The notes: a model not told the origin generated them from the sequence alone. A stretch of 64,000 bases of DNA from an uncultured Sediminibacterium sp. (GCF_946481145.1 NZ_CAMLMJ010000006.1:62001-126000); one strand, 5' to 3'; positions 1 through 9,884 are shown, numbered from the stretch's first letter. A program made the numbers and translations.

Positions 1-1
1 T

Positions 2-823
2 CAGGTGCATATCATTCTGTTTAATGACAATGAAGGGACCGATCCCCATGAAGAGATATTTATTACCGGACCGGTTCATCACCAGGCAAAAGAAGTATTG
101 GATTTTTTTGAGAAACGCGTAATCCAGAAAAAGGAAATAAGGCGAAACGGGAAGAAGACCACAATTTTAAACTATCCGTTTCCGGCAATTCGCGAAGCAG
201 TTGTAAATGCAATCTACCATCGTAGTTATGAAGTAGACAATCCGGTTGAGATCGCGATCTATCCAACACGTATCCAAATTGTCAGTTTTACCGGCCCGTT
301 GCCGCCGGTAACCGAAGCTACGCTTTTACAGGATCGTCAGGATGTGAGAGATTACCGCAATCCGATCTTGGGCTTGTTCCTTAAAGACATGCGTCTAGCG
401 GAGAAGCTGGCCACTGGTTTGAAACGCATCAGAAAGGAGCTGGCATCCAACGGATCTTCGCCACCTGCGTTTAACATCGGAGATCAAAGTACGCATTTCG
501 CGGTAACGATGTATCAGCACCAGGACTGGGAAGATGATTCGTTCAGCTTTGATACCCCTCTGCCGGATGATATCGTAGCTGGCGTTTCGATTACACCAGT
601 TGAGTACACCATACTTGAGAAGGGGCTGGATGGAGTATCATTTGAAGAACTGCGAGACACACTTGCTTCGATCTCTAAGGAGCAATTGGTTGAAGATATT
701 GCCGGTTTGATTGAAAAGGGATTTCTGTCGGAAAAGGTCTTATCAAAAATGATGGGATTTGTCAAAATCAAATTGTTCAGAACGACGCTTACCGGTCAAA
801 AAGTCTTCAATCAATCATTTTAG
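2..823 (+). CDS. ATP-binding protein, AlbA/GHKL type, C-terminal part
   Basis: The 5' end lies outside the window; the frame is open from base 2, so the GTG at 5 is probably internal. The visible 273 residues match the C-terminal half of the widespread 'ATP-binding protein' family (COG2865-like: N-terminal Schlafen/AlbA_2 domain, then a GHKL-like HATPase_c_4 region). The stretch PAIREAVVNAIYHRSYE (about residues 60-76) is the N-box-like segment of that fold. The last 75 residues look like a winged helix (SFEELRDTLASISKEQLVEDI...). Such proteins are usually inferred to be transcription regulators or defence-associated ATPases. The stop overlaps the 3' end of the convergent HEPN gene by 9 bp. 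The family is fairly secure; the role is not known. Confidence 0.7.
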   Translation, partial: QVHIILFNDNEGTDPHEEIFITGPVHHQAKEVLDFFEKRVIQKKEIRRNGKKTTILNYPFPAIREAVVNAIYHRSYEVDNPVEIAIYPTRIQIVSFTGPLPPVTEATLLQDRQDVRDYRNPILGLFLKDMRLAEKLATGLKRIRKELASNGSSPPAFNIGDQSTHFAVTMYQHQDWEDDSFSFDTPLPDDIVAGVSITPVEYTILEKGLDGVSFEELRDTLASISKEQLVEDIAGLIEKGFLSEKVLSKMMGFVKIKLFRTTLTGQKVFNQSF

Positions 824-2200
824 AAGCGTTGCATCCTGCAAGTATCTGCTTAGCTCATCGTTTTTTTTGCAATCGATCATCGCTCCATCTAATAGGTCAA
901 TGAAGTCTTTTTTCTTTATCCTGCAGATAATACAAACTACGATACTTATCCGAAGCGTATCAAACAGCTCCTTTACAAACAGATCAATATCTTGGAATTT
1001 GTGTGCGATCTTTTCGGCGGATTTCTTTTCAAGAATCCCTCCATGAGCAAATGTGCTTCGTATCGAATATCCTTCTTTTATGGTGGAAGCGATTCTCAAT
1101 GGCTCCTTATCAAAAAAAGAACAAAGTAGCGCGGCTCTTTGCCGAATTTTATAATTTACTTCCATATTGTCATTCGAGAAGATTGCTTCAATTCCCATCA
1201 TAACATTCATTACCCTTTTTTCAATAGACAAATTTTCTGTTAAAGCCTCAGAGTAGCGATCATAAGCGATTGTGAGATATGTATTTTTCTTTTTGAAATA
1301 AAAGAAGTCTTCAGGCAATCGATCCATAATTAGATTCATAAAGCCAATTAGCCGATCCTCGTCATTAGTTTTGATAGCGTATTTGAAGTATGGAAAATTG
1401 CTCGTTCCGCTAAAACTGTATGCCAATACACCTTTGCCATTAACCACTAAATCTGTTTCCATGGTAAATGTTTGAAAATATACACTGCCGACTTCAAATA
1501 GGAGGAGGATTCCAACATAACGCTTCGCGACAGCTTGTAAATCATTGGTTGAATGTTTGCCGTTATTGTATTCAGGATTCAATTCGACAGTTGATTCCAG
1601 TATTGCGGAGGGCAGGTAGTGAGAACTTGCCATCATTTCCATCATATGCGATTCAATGGGTATTGCCAGGTCTGCTTCGGTAGTCTGCCGTAGTATCCAA
1701 TGTTGTGGTAACTCTACTTTAAAAGATTCAAGTATGACACCTTGTAACTCCAAACGGATGGAGACATGGTGAGGTTGATCTGTCAAGTCGCGAACCCATC
1801 GCCAGAGTAAATTCTTTATTGCTGAATCCAGATTTGAAGCCGGTTTAAAATATAGCTCAAGTATTTTTCGAATGAAGACCATGATATCATCTTCCGGTCT
1901 TGTACGATCTGCGCAGTGATCATGCAACACTGATAATAAATTTAAGTATTCTGTTGACTCAGAAATTAGCGGAAATATTGATTTGAAAACAACAGGTAAA
2001 GAAGGCTTGAAGTACCTGCTCTCACTTCTTTCAGCATACGTCACCCCTTTTTCGGTGTACATAAAGCCATTGAAAGTCCTTTCGACAAACAATTCCTGTG
2101 GAAGTGGCTTTGACTTATCTTCTGCGAGCGCGATTAATGTTTTGGTTACAAACTTATATAACTGATAGGCACTATCGGTAACAATTTCGAGAACGTTCAC
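815..2200 (-). CDS. HEPN-domain protein (ApeA-like HEPN)
   Basis: This 461-residue protein has no signal peptide. Its C-terminal third looks like the Apea-like HEPN domain: a helical segment SIEKRVMNVMMGIEAIF, then YSIRSTFAHGG, which contains an R-x4-H motif (R381 to H386). In active HEPN RNases this Arg/His pair makes up the catalytic site. The N-terminal 280 residues show no recognisable domain and may sense a trigger or bind the partner. It starts with GTG two bases after the stop of the upstream TIGR04141-like gene, so the two are almost certainly co-transcribed and translationally coupled. From family knowledge, such HEPN proteins often act in abortive anti-phage defence by cutting RNA; here that is inference. 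The domain call is fairly sure; activity is untested. Confidence 0.7.
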   Translation of the reverse strand: MNVLEIVTDSAYQLYKFVTKTLIALAEDKSKPLPQELFVERTFNGFMYTEKGVTYAERSESRYFKPSLPVVFKSIFPLISESTEYLNLLSVLHDHCADRTRPEDDIMVFIRKILELYFKPASNLDSAIKNLLWRWVRDLTDQPHHVSIRLELQGVILESFKVELPQHWILRQTTEADLAIPIESHMMEMMASSHYLPSAILESTVELNPEYNNGKHSTNDLQAVAKRYVGILLLFEVGSVYFQTFTMETDLVVNGKGVLAYSFSGTSNFPYFKYAIKTNDEDRLIGFMNLIMDRLPEDFFYFKKKNTYLTIAYDRYSEALTENLSIEKRVMNVMMGIEAIFSNDNMEVNYKIRQRAALLCSFFDKEPLRIASTIKEGYSIRSTFAHGGILEKKSAEKIAHKFQDIDLFVKELFDTLRISIVVCIICRIKKKDFIDLLDGAMIDCKKNDELSRYLQDATLLK

Positions 2201-2202
2201 TT

Positions 2203-3978
2203 TTATGATTTCTTGAGTTGAATAATTTTGAAACCAAACCCCAAGGCCCTCAATTGCGAGTTGAGTTCATATAATGAGTATTTGGCGATGCTAGATTTGT
2301 ATTCGGTAATATTATCTTTGATGGTGCAGGTCCGTTTTTTTGCAGTATCGACAAAAGCAAAACAAAATACAATCTGATTGTCGTTTTGCTTTGTTGAAAA
2401 AATTTCTTTTAGCCCTCCTGGCGGAATCGTCTGTGCTGCAAGCTTGGCCGACAAAGTACCTGCTGCCGCAGTGGAACTCTTCAATTTGGTTTCGAGTTTT
2501 TTCAAAAAACTGTAATCCGATGTAATATCTCTTTTGATTCTTTTTGCAGCCAGTGAAATTTGAGATGTAAGCTCTCTGATCGAATTGTCAAATCCTTGTT
2601 TAACACAGACCAAGAAAACGTTTTTCTTGTTATACATCAAAATGTCGCAGGCTTCAATATGCTCTGGGGTAATTGTGTCAAAAACAAGGCAACCGCCCCT
2701 GTTGATGAATTTCTGATTGAACTCACCTTCCGTGCGAGTGTCGAACGGCATTCTAATCAATTCTTCATCCCAACATTGCCTGATAATATATTCACAGTCT
2801 TTGTTTATTTCACTAATAAACTCCGGATCGATCCTATACCATTCGCCGTCTATTCTAAAATAGGTATAATTTTTATATTCGATTTCTCCGTGAACATGAT
2901 TTATCAAAGAATCTGCCGTGAGCGGGTTGTTTTGTTCATCGTAACTAACCAATATATTTCTTATCATACTTTGATGGAAATGATGAATGTCTTGATCAAG
3001 GAAGCCACCTCTATTTTTAAGATATCGTATTAAGCTGGGGAGATCCAGCATTTCTTCATCCTCATATTTAATTATGGAATCTTCTTTAATCTGGTATTTC
3101 GATGCTTTTAGGTAGTCTTCAAAATTACTGTGGCAAAAATCAACGTCTAGTATTTCGCTGCCGCTCCATTTGTCAAAGATAATTTGTAGAAAGGCCGCGT
3201 CTAACTCGTCGGCCATACTCTTGGATTTTCTTCGTGAAATGATATGGACTTTATTTAAAGCGAATTCCTCAGCTTCGTTTCGAACCTCTGTTAATCCTTT
3301 TATTAAGACTAGTAGTTGTTCAAAAGTCAGGGCTTTTGTAAGCTGAAAAGATGATTTGGCATTGCAACCGGACTTTTTCCTTTTTATCTCATGATCGGCG
3401 AAACCGAGCCTGGTAATAAGTTTGTTCTTGCTCAGATCTGCGCTGACTTGCTTGTATATCTTTCCAAACCTATCATCGTCGATGAATTTTTGGTCACCCC
3501 TGAAAAACTTCGTTTGCCCAAGAATATTGCCCGTAACGCTACGATCTTGCGTGTTCCGAACGACCTTTTCTTCTTTTTTATATAACCTCATTACGATATC
3601 TAGACCAAAATTCTGTTCTACATATAATTCGAAGAGCGTATTGATTTGTCCCCCGGTGATTATATAAACCTGCTCTCCATATCCGACAAAGCACAAATAC
3701 ACATGCGTGAGGTTGCTTTTTTGGTGTAATTTCTCTGGATATGTAAGAAGTGGCTCGAAAAAATCCATCCATTTTGGTCGCAACGGTTTCAAGTTTAAAT
3801 ATAATCTGACCTCAAAGCCATCTGGCAGGTCGACAGTCAATTCCTCTGGCTCAGAGACAAATCCTTTTCCTCTGACCTTGTGCATTACCTGGTCAACTAA
3901 CGAGATAAAACCTCCTTCTTCGAAATGAGATTTATCAAGCCTATATACGGCAGCCTGCATAGTTGGTGATTCAGACAT
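2203..3978 (-). CDS. TIGR04141/DUF6119-like sporadically distributed protein
   Basis: This 591-residue cytoplasmic protein resembles the TIGR04141 (DUF6119) 'sporadically distributed' family. Matching traits are an early PxWMDFFEP segment, a beta-rich stretch with VYLCFVGYGEQVYIITGG (roughly residues 90-115), followed by an FGLDIVMRLY segment and conserved-looking lysine/arginine runs near 140-200. The family has no established biochemical activity that I can name, but its patchy distribution and frequent presence in accessory islands suggest a conflict role. The gene is first in a two-gene operon with the HEPN protein, with only two bases between stop and next start. It is in the usual length range (500-600 residues) and looks intact. 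Homology to the family is likely but rests on pattern recognition only. Confidence 0.6.
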   Translation of the reverse strand: MSESPTMQAAVYRLDKSHFEEGGFISLVDQVMHKVRGKGFVSEPEELTVDLPDGFEVRLYLNLKPLRPKWMDFFEPLLTYPEKLHQKSNLTHVYLCFVGYGEQVYIITGGQINTLFELYVEQNFGLDIVMRLYKKEEKVVRNTQDRSVTGNILGQTKFFRGDQKFIDDDRFGKIYKQVSADLSKNKLITRLGFADHEIKRKKSGCNAKSSFQLTKALTFEQLLVLIKGLTEVRNEAEEFALNKVHIISRRKSKSMADELDAAFLQIIFDKWSGSEILDVDFCHSNFEDYLKASKYQIKEDSIIKYEDEEMLDLPSLIRYLKNRGGFLDQDIHHFHQSMIRNILVSYDEQNNPLTADSLINHVHGEIEYKNYTYFRIDGEWYRIDPEFISEINKDCEYIIRQCWDEELIRMPFDTRTEGEFNQKFINRGGCLVFDTITPEHIEACDILMYNKKNVFLVCVKQGFDNSIRELTSQISLAAKRIKRDITSDYSFLKKLETKLKSSTAAAGTLSAKLAAQTIPPGGLKEIFSTKQNDNQIVFCFAFVDTAKKRTCTIKDNITEYKSSIAKYSLYELNSQLRALGFGFKIIQLKKS

Positions 3979-4029
3979 TCAATGTTCATTTAGATTAGAA
4001 ACGAAGACAGGATCGAGCAATCGTTTTTT

Positions 4030-4539
4030 TCAAAGTGTAGTTATTCTGTTTATATGAGCATAGCTGTTCACTTTCCAGACGTGTGTGTTAAAACCCAGAT
4101 AAATATTGGCGAATTTTCCGATATGCGGATAGTTGCACTTTAATTTTCTTGGGACTGAAAGAATGTGCCTGGTTATTTTGGTATTGAGGTTGAGCGTTCC
4201 CTTACCGCTTTTTTGAACAAAGCTTGCAGCCGTTGTATTCGATGCCAAATCATTACTTCCGACCATTACATTAATGAAAATGTGCTTTGGCATAGGATCA
4301 AATGCAACAGGGGAAACTGCTTCAGTAAGTACTACTTCATTTTCTTTACATCCACGTTTGGCATCCCAGTCCTGAAAAGCTTTCCAGTAGGCATCGATTA
4401 TAGTTTGTTCGCTTTTTTTAACCGTTCCGATAGCGCCAGGTTTCTTTTTGTAGTCTGAGAGATTAAAGTGGCTTCGATGGGCTGAGGCCGAGAAAGTGGT
4501 GGTGCAAAAAAGCAGCCACACGAAGATAGTTCGTGACAT
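4030..4539 (-). CDS. hypothetical exported protein
   Basis: This 169-residue protein has a clear Sec signal peptide (MSRTIFVWLLFCTTTFSASA, cleavage probably after ASA). The mature part has two cysteines (CKENE near residue 60, KCNYPH near 135) that could form a disulfide, and no transmembrane segment. I recognise no domain. It stands alone on the minus strand, about 50 bp downstream of the start of the TIGR04141-like gene, and its own upstream region (4540-4688) shows no obvious gene. Codon use resembles the neighbours. It is probably a periplasmic or secreted protein of unknown role. Confidence 0.55.
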   Translation of the reverse strand: MSRTIFVWLLFCTTTFSASAHRSHFNLSDYKKKPGAIGTVKKSEQTIIDAYWKAFQDWDAKRGCKENEVVLTEAVSPVAFDPMPKHIFINVMVGSNDLASNTTAASFVQKSGKGTLNLNTKITRHILSVPRKLKCNYPHIGKFANIYLGFNTHVWKVNSYAHINRITTL

Positions 4540-4688
4540 GGTGGATAGTTTTGGTTTCAGAAACCGAGGGGGTATCTAAATTATCAAGCGATTCTTAATA
4601 TCACAAGTTTTTTTTCATAATAGCCCTAATTTCTGCCCATATTACTACTAACAGGCTGAATTTCAGTAGGAATGGTTTGCAACCGTTT

Positions 4689-5096
4689 TCATCCTTCTAG
4701 TTCATTTTCGCGGGTAATGGTGTACAAGCTAACCGACTCGTTTTCCAGGAGTTCCAGCATTTTTGATTGTTGTCTGCTTGCTTCTTCGAATATTTCAGAT
4801 CGTTGATCATGAAGTACCTTAATTAGTTGATTTTTATTCGGAGACCACTTCTTTACAAAATCGATCCTAATATCGGCGGTAATGTTAAATCGTAGCTTCA
4901 CTTTTTTAGGAACCGCCTCAATCATTTTTAAAAAAGCATCAATGTTTGTTGTGGTGTCTTGGTCTTTAGAGAATTTGTTCAGCATCTCGTCTGCATCTTT
5001 GACAACAGAAGCAAGTTTATCTTAGTCTTTGATAATTTCAAGTAATTCTTCGCGAGAATAAATGATATCCACGAACCGGAGATTATTATGAATAAA
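4689..5096 (-). pseudogene. decayed gene with in-frame stop
   Basis: An open stretch of 98 codons (from ATG at 4985) continues upstream in the same frame with protein-like sequence (NLRFVDIIYSREELLEIIKD, then a TAA at 5022-5024, then DKLASVVKDADEM). The readable part is charged and helical, ending in a segment rich in Glu/Gln. No start codon is found beyond 5096 before another stop. The simplest reading is a gene interrupted by a nonsense change and lacking its 5' end. It may once have been continuous with the frameshifted fragment at 5113-5489. The family is not recognised. Confidence 0.45.
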
Positions 5097-5112
5097 TTAT
5101 ACTTCCGAAATA

Positions 5113-5489
5113 TTATTCTGTTTCTTTTTTGATGAGTTGTTGTTCTTCGGCTTTTAACGAACTGAAGTAAATCCTCCAAAGCAAATCGTTATTTGCCCAA
5201 TTGATGTCGACCAAAGTGCTCAACATGTAAAGTCGCAAGCCCCGGTTCAACTCATCATGGTTTTGTTCACTAGTTTTTTTACCAGCGCTGGAACGCTACC
5301 GTATTTTTTTGCTGTGTGATTTTTATCAATTCAATAATCTTCGATTACTTTTTTAAAGGCAAGTCCCGTATAGGGTACCGCCGGGTTGTCGAGGAAATGC
5401 AAAAGTATCTTTCTCCAGAATAAAGGTTCACGATCCTCAATTAAAGCATAGAATGTATCTGCAAACCTTACAGAAAGACTGGCTTTCAT
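5113..5489 (-). pseudogene. frameshifted gene remnant
   Basis: Reading the minus strand, an ATG at 5489 opens about 50 plausible codons (MKASLSVRFADTFYALIEDR... LLHFLDNPAVPYTGLAFKKV). The frame then ends in TGA, and protein-like sequence resumes in other frames (HTAKKYGSVPALVKK, then HDELNRGLRLYMLSTLVDIN and SSLKAEEQQLIKKETE before TAA at 5113). Joining them gives one soluble protein of about 125-130 residues broken by at least two frameshifts. No family recognised. Confidence 0.5.
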
Positions 5490-5805
5490 TAAGCGGACGG
5501 GGCAATTTTTCGACCATTATTTAAATGGTGCGCCTGGATCGCGATGAATGACCAGTGGGATACCTACTTCGAAAAAGGGGATTGATTATGCGTTTGACCT
5601 TGATCAGTTAGGGAATTTGGGGTCTGAATGTAAGGTATGTTAGAAGATCAATTCGGGTAAGGGGATATCAGTGAATTGATTTTAAAAACATATACATAAG
5701 ACTGTAGTTGCTACTTAGTAGAAGCCCTATATATTCGTCTTTTTATTGTCGTGTTTACTAAGCTTCTTTAATCCTCAGAAAATCAACAATAAATATAAAC
5801 TAATC
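5490..5805. other. intergenic, short coding relics
   Basis: There is no intact gene. On the plus strand around 5555-5680 a stop-interrupted stretch reads KKGIDYAFDLDQLGNLGSEC and then ends at TGA after GKGISVN, which looks like the tail of a lost gene. Otherwise the segment is AT-rich and holds nothing I can assign. Confidence 0.3.
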
Positions 5806-6244
5806 ATGAAACAACATATTGTACTGGCATGTTGTATGTTCACGTTAACGTCACATGCACAAAAAACATATTTTTCCGGTCCCTGGAAATTTGAAGATCA
5901 AGAATAAATCTCAGGTAATCTTTATGGTAACGGCTATCCCTAACAGATAACTGCAAAACAATCAATAGATCTGATTAGGTTTTAGAAGGTAGCAATGGCG
6001 TCGGGTGGCGATATCACGTTTAAAGAAAGCATTCCAGCCGGGAAGCCATTTGAAACAATTGGAGCTACATCCAAGCAAAAAAAATACTACATGGAGCAAG
6101 GATGGTAAGGTATTTACGGCATTGACTCAACTATTTACTGATAGCGAAGGTAAAACACTGTTTCATCTTATAACAGATTCTTATGTGATCGAGGATGGGA
6201 AGCGGGTGTTATTCCGCAAGGATGAAAATAGAGAAAATGGCTAA
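5806..6244 (+). pseudogene. decayed small exported protein gene
   Basis: An ATG at 5806 opens a typical signal peptide (MKQHIVLACCMFTLTSHAQK) followed by TYFSGPWKFEDQE and a TAA. The same frame continues with ISGNLYGNGYP, more stops, then GGDITFKESIPAGKPFETIG. The sequence then shifts frame into a final open part (TTWSKDGKVFTALTQLF ... VLFRKDENRENG) that ends at 6244. Several stops and at least one frameshift mark it as a pseudogene of a roughly 140-residue secreted protein. The compact beta pattern is reminiscent of lipocalin-like proteins, but I would not name a family. Confidence 0.6.
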
Positions 6245-6476
6245 GTATAGGAATCTAAAGCATCTATGCAAGGGGGTAAAAATCCAGGGATAGGTGATCT
6301 ATCGCTTGCTGAAAAAAGGAACCGGATGCCTGAAAAGGCGAAAATATATGCAAGGCGAATTCTATTTAATATCGAGTTCCTGTTTATAAGGTGCGATAAA
6401 CAATACAATCAGGTTACATTTGCATATATTTTGTATGGCGAAGAACCAATTCTGTCTCGTGGTAGCTAAACACTAG

Positions 6477-6692
6477 ACATTTATTGCCAGCAATTCATTG
6501 TCTGAGGTTGAAGAGAATTTACCAAGTCATCTGTTCGTGAATATCCACATGAGTTACACAGTGGCCATTGCACGTATCAAATGGTTCTCTATAGGTATCT
6601 TCAAAAACAATATTTCAAAGCCATCCATCAACTTCCATATCACGAAAGGGAAGTTTGTATACTCTCGAATATTGATAGGTACAATAAAGTAA
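6477..6692 (+). pseudogene. LytTR DNA-binding domain remnant
   Basis: This open stretch lacks an ATG and follows a stop at 6474. It contains the hallmark of the LytTR DNA-binding domain: a helix-like SLSEVEENLP followed by LFVNIHMSYTVAIARIKWF, matching the family pattern 'L...F.RiHrSylVNl..I'. No receiver domain precedes it, and the C-terminal strand is degenerate. It is best read as the 3' relic of a LytTR response-regulator gene. An intact LytTR regulator lies at 20792-21532. Confidence 0.55.
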
Positions 6693-7310
6693 CCTTGTCG
6701 TTGCATCTCGGCAAGTCATCGGGCACTATAAAAAAGCAATTACAGGTTTCGAATAAAAAGGTAGGGCATTTTTAATAAAACAAAGGGCATAAGGTTTCCG
6801 ATTTAACAAACTGAAAATTAGACATGTAAAAGCGGAAAAACGAATCGGGTATAATCGGTGTTTTACTAAATACCCTGAAATGCAATGTGGATAGGTGTGT
6901 TGAGCGTTTTTATTTAGTTGGTAGAAAAAACGAATTGTAAGAAAGGCGTTAAGTAGAAGAATACAAAGGGTTGATTATCAAGTGCTGTTTCTTAGAAAAT
7001 TGTTCAATACATGTATTTAGGTGTACACTTGGGTGTACAATTAGGTGGACGTATTATTAGGAAATGCTGTTAGTTTACTTGTCCAATTGATTGTAAGTCA
7101 ATTGAATAGTAAAAGTGACTTCTAATGCTATTATTGGAAAAAGTATGCGATTTGTTTTTTTATTTTATACGATTTTTTTTTTGCGGGCTTAGTATCTGAT
7201 AAAAAATAAACGGAACTACTTGCAATATTCAGCACCAGTTATTATTTTGTTTTATTATTCAATGAGGCGAATCTCCCCCTGCGCCTTTATCAACAAATCA
7301 TTTATGTATA
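6693..7310. other. AT-rich intergenic region with GGTGTACA repeats
   Basis: There is no convincing gene in this 618 bp stretch. At 7018-7050 three near-identical units follow one another (TTAGGTGTACAC, TGGGTGTACAA, TTAGGTGGACG), the first containing the palindrome GTGTACAC. They lie about 260 bp upstream of the 857-codon gene and could be operator sites or simple relics. No exact TAnnTTTG promoter is seen just before 7311. Confidence 0.35.
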
Positions 7311-9884
7311 TTGCCAAAATACAAAGGACTTTTTTTGTGCATTTTTTTGTTGTTCAGTATAAACCTGATTAGCCAAGATAGGCTTGAATATTCTGATGTT
7401 TATCGCGCAGATTCAACAACAACATATACAATAAAGGTAACTTTTTCGTCTTCTGAGAAAAAGTATTCTCTTACTTCACAAAAGGAAGTGAAAAATAGTC
7501 CAGACAATGTGGACAAGATAAGTGATGCATTTAAAGAGAGTGATAAGGACAAAGTAAGGGGAATATTGTACGATGCTATCAAAAAACATCTTATTGATGC
7601 TAGTGATGATCCTTTGCAAGTAGGAAAAATAGATAATTTTGCTTCACAGTTTGCACGTAATGCATTTGTGAAATTTTGGATCAAGATCAATGACCGACTC
7701 AGAGTAAAGGAATTGGCAGGGGCAGATTATCAACTGATTGAGTATTATGCAGGCTGTGGCTACCTCATTACACTTTCGCCTAAACAATCAATTGAAGACA
7801 GTGTTTTAAATATTCTGCTTTGTAATAATAATAGATATCTTTTTTCAAAGCAAGGTCTTGAATCCGAAGTCGTGCAAAAAAACCTAAAGACTATTTTACA
7901 ATTTATTAAGGATAATAAAGATATTCCGATACCTGTTCTTGAATTACAATCAGGGGGCAAATCATTCAAAGGGATTTTTGATACGTATTCTTCGCAGGAG
8001 CAGGAAATTAATATTTCTTCGCAGGCATTGCCATCAATTACTGCTCTGGCTAAGGACGTTGCAGGAAAAAAAGTAATAGTTCCCGTAGAAGCCGAAACTG
8101 GTTCAAATCGTATTGCGGAGTCATTGGATACAAATAAAGCATACCTGACAGTTCAGTTGGGTTCTCAGGTTTCAACCCAAGAAAATGCTGCGAAACGACA
8201 TATTATCAAGAAGGCTGCTTTAGTTAAGGTGTCTGCAAGACCATTTGAATTGAAAGCGTTAGCTACAGACGATGATAGTGAGGATCAATTTTCGATTGAA
8301 CTGCGCGATCCTAACTCTACCTACAAGAAAACATATACTCTGTCAGTTCAGTTATCTGATGCTGAATTTCGCCAGCTATTGTATAATGATCCATTGCTCA
8401 AAGAGATAAGGTTTACTAATGAGGATCAGAAACTTATTGGAGAATATTACATTGAGCTAACAGATGCGCTTAGCCAAAATGAGGAGAAGCGTAAACTCAG
8501 GAAAGCGTCTGCTGATAAGGACAAAAAATTAAAAGATGTCAAAGAAGAGAATGATAAACATTTAAAGGAGATAGCGTCCCGAATAGATGCGCTTGCTGGT
8601 GAGAAGGAGCATTCTGCTGTGCTTGAGGCTAGGGAGGAGATTCCAGTCAGGGAATGTGATAAGAATTGGAAACGTAAAGATTCTACTTCAAAGGAATACC
8701 TTATTGTGGATTCAGTCATCATGAAGGTCTCTGAAAATGTAGTTCAACTTGACATCACAGGTACTATAGGAGGGAAGAAAGTACAAACGTTAACCAATGC
8801 CTCGTATGGATTGAATTTACGGGGTTTACAAGTCTTTAGCCCTGAACTTAAATTCTATACTTCAGGTAAATACTATAAACTTTATTATAGCGAGGTTTTT
8901 TACGTAAGACCACCCAGTGACGAATCTCTTAGTTATAATCTTAAAGATGGCGTTTACAGATTCATCCTCAAGCCAAAAGATGGTGATCCGCAAAAGAAAA
9001 CACAGGTGCTTGAAATAGAACAAAAAAGTCTACTTGATTTCATTTCTGCTTCGATATTTTTGGACTTGCAATCGTTTAATCAAGAAAGCACTAATAAGAA
9101 TGTATTGTCAGAGCTTTATCTAAATTTTCCACTCAATACATGGAAAACAATGAAACGCTCAACATCCTGGGCCAGATATGTGAATTTTACACTTTCCATT
9201 GGCGCCAATTTATTTAAAGAACCGATTCAATTCAATACAGTCAGGTCGCCGATTCTGTTAAGCAGGGATTCAACTTTAATTACAGGAAGCAATCCCCCTA
9301 GCTATCAGTATTTTGATTCAGTCATGAGTAACAGGTATTATTTTAACAGTTTTGATCTTATACGAAATGCAGCTTTCCAGTTACGTCCGATGTTAAATAT
9401 TTTTTCATGGGACTATAAGCCAGGTAATACTTTAATTGATGCTAATATCGGAGGCTTGGTTTTAGGTAGTAACGGAAGATTCCTTGATCCTGAAAAAGGG
9501 AAAGATTCTGTTTATAACAAGGTAATGTTTACTTATGGGTTGCTTGCAGAAGCAAGAGTCCGCGTATTCCCAAAATCAAAATTTGGATTTGATTTCAGGA
9601 CTGTTTATTGTTTGGGCCTTAATTCCATGTCCTCATCTACTAAAGGGATTACAGGAGAATACGAACTTGAACCTATGGTTAAGGCAGGAATGATTAACAA
9701 TAACAAAAACGATTTTCTTCAACTGGAGGCTAACGTAGTATTCAATCCCAAAAAGGATGCTTCGAAAACCAGCCGTGGGGGTCTTTATCTAAAATTCAAT
9801 TATGCAAAATCTTTACATTATTCAGACGGATTTTTTTCCGCATTTGTAGGATATTCAACTGATATTAAGAACTTTTTCAGATAG
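7311..9884 (+). CDS. large exported protein of unknown function, probable outer-membrane C-terminus
   Basis: The 857-residue product begins with a hydrophobic signal peptide (LFLCIFLLFSINLISQ, residues 7-22). The start is TTG at 7311; the nearby ATG at 7304 is out of frame. The middle (about residues 385-440) is strongly charged and likely coiled coil (LRKASADKDKKLKDVKEEND...). The last 300 residues alternate polar and aromatic residues (SWARYVNFTLSIGANL, RAGMINNNKNDFLQLEANVVF) and the chain ends in phenylalanine plus arginine, which suggests a beta-barrel or outer-membrane association. There is no lipobox and no T9SS tail. It precedes the subtilase/MBL pair by 355 bp, so it is probably a separate unit. 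I recognise no family. Confidence 0.55.
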   Translation: MPKYKGLFLCIFLLFSINLISQDRLEYSDVYRADSTTTYTIKVTFSSSEKKYSLTSQKEVKNSPDNVDKISDAFKESDKDKVRGILYDAIKKHLIDASDDPLQVGKIDNFASQFARNAFVKFWIKINDRLRVKELAGADYQLIEYYAGCGYLITLSPKQSIEDSVLNILLCNNNRYLFSKQGLESEVVQKNLKTILQFIKDNKDIPIPVLELQSGGKSFKGIFDTYSSQEQEINISSQALPSITALAKDVAGKKVIVPVEAETGSNRIAESLDTNKAYLTVQLGSQVSTQENAAKRHIIKKAALVKVSARPFELKALATDDDSEDQFSIELRDPNSTYKKTYTLSVQLSDAEFRQLLYNDPLLKEIRFTNEDQKLIGEYYIELTDALSQNEEKRKLRKASADKDKKLKDVKEENDKHLKEIASRIDALAGEKEHSAVLEAREEIPVRECDKNWKRKDSTSKEYLIVDSVIMKVSENVVQLDITGTIGGKKVQTLTNASYGLNLRGLQVFSPELKFYTSGKYYKLYYSEVFYVRPPSDESLSYNLKDGVYRFILKPKDGDPQKKTQVLEIEQKSLLDFISASIFLDLQSFNQESTNKNVLSELYLNFPLNTWKTMKRSTSWARYVNFTLSIGANLFKEPIQFNTVRSPILLSRDSTLITGSNPPSYQYFDSVMSNRYYFNSFDLIRNAAFQLRPMLNIFSWDYKPGNTLIDANIGGLVLGSNGRFLDPEKGKDSVYNKVMFTYGLLAEARVRVFPKSKFGFDFRTVYCLGLNSMSSSTKGITGEYELEPMVKAGMINNNKNDFLQLEANVVFNPKKDASKTSRGGLYLKFNYAKSLHYSDGFFSAFVGYSTDIKNFFR

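Noticed and set aside
4979..5179. A 66-codon minus-strand frame
   Set aside because: It is out of frame with the protein-like reading through the same bases (NLRFVDIIYSREELLE...), so it is a shadow.
6266..6469. A 67-codon plus-strand frame
   Set aside because: No homology pattern, and the neighbouring sequence is decayed.
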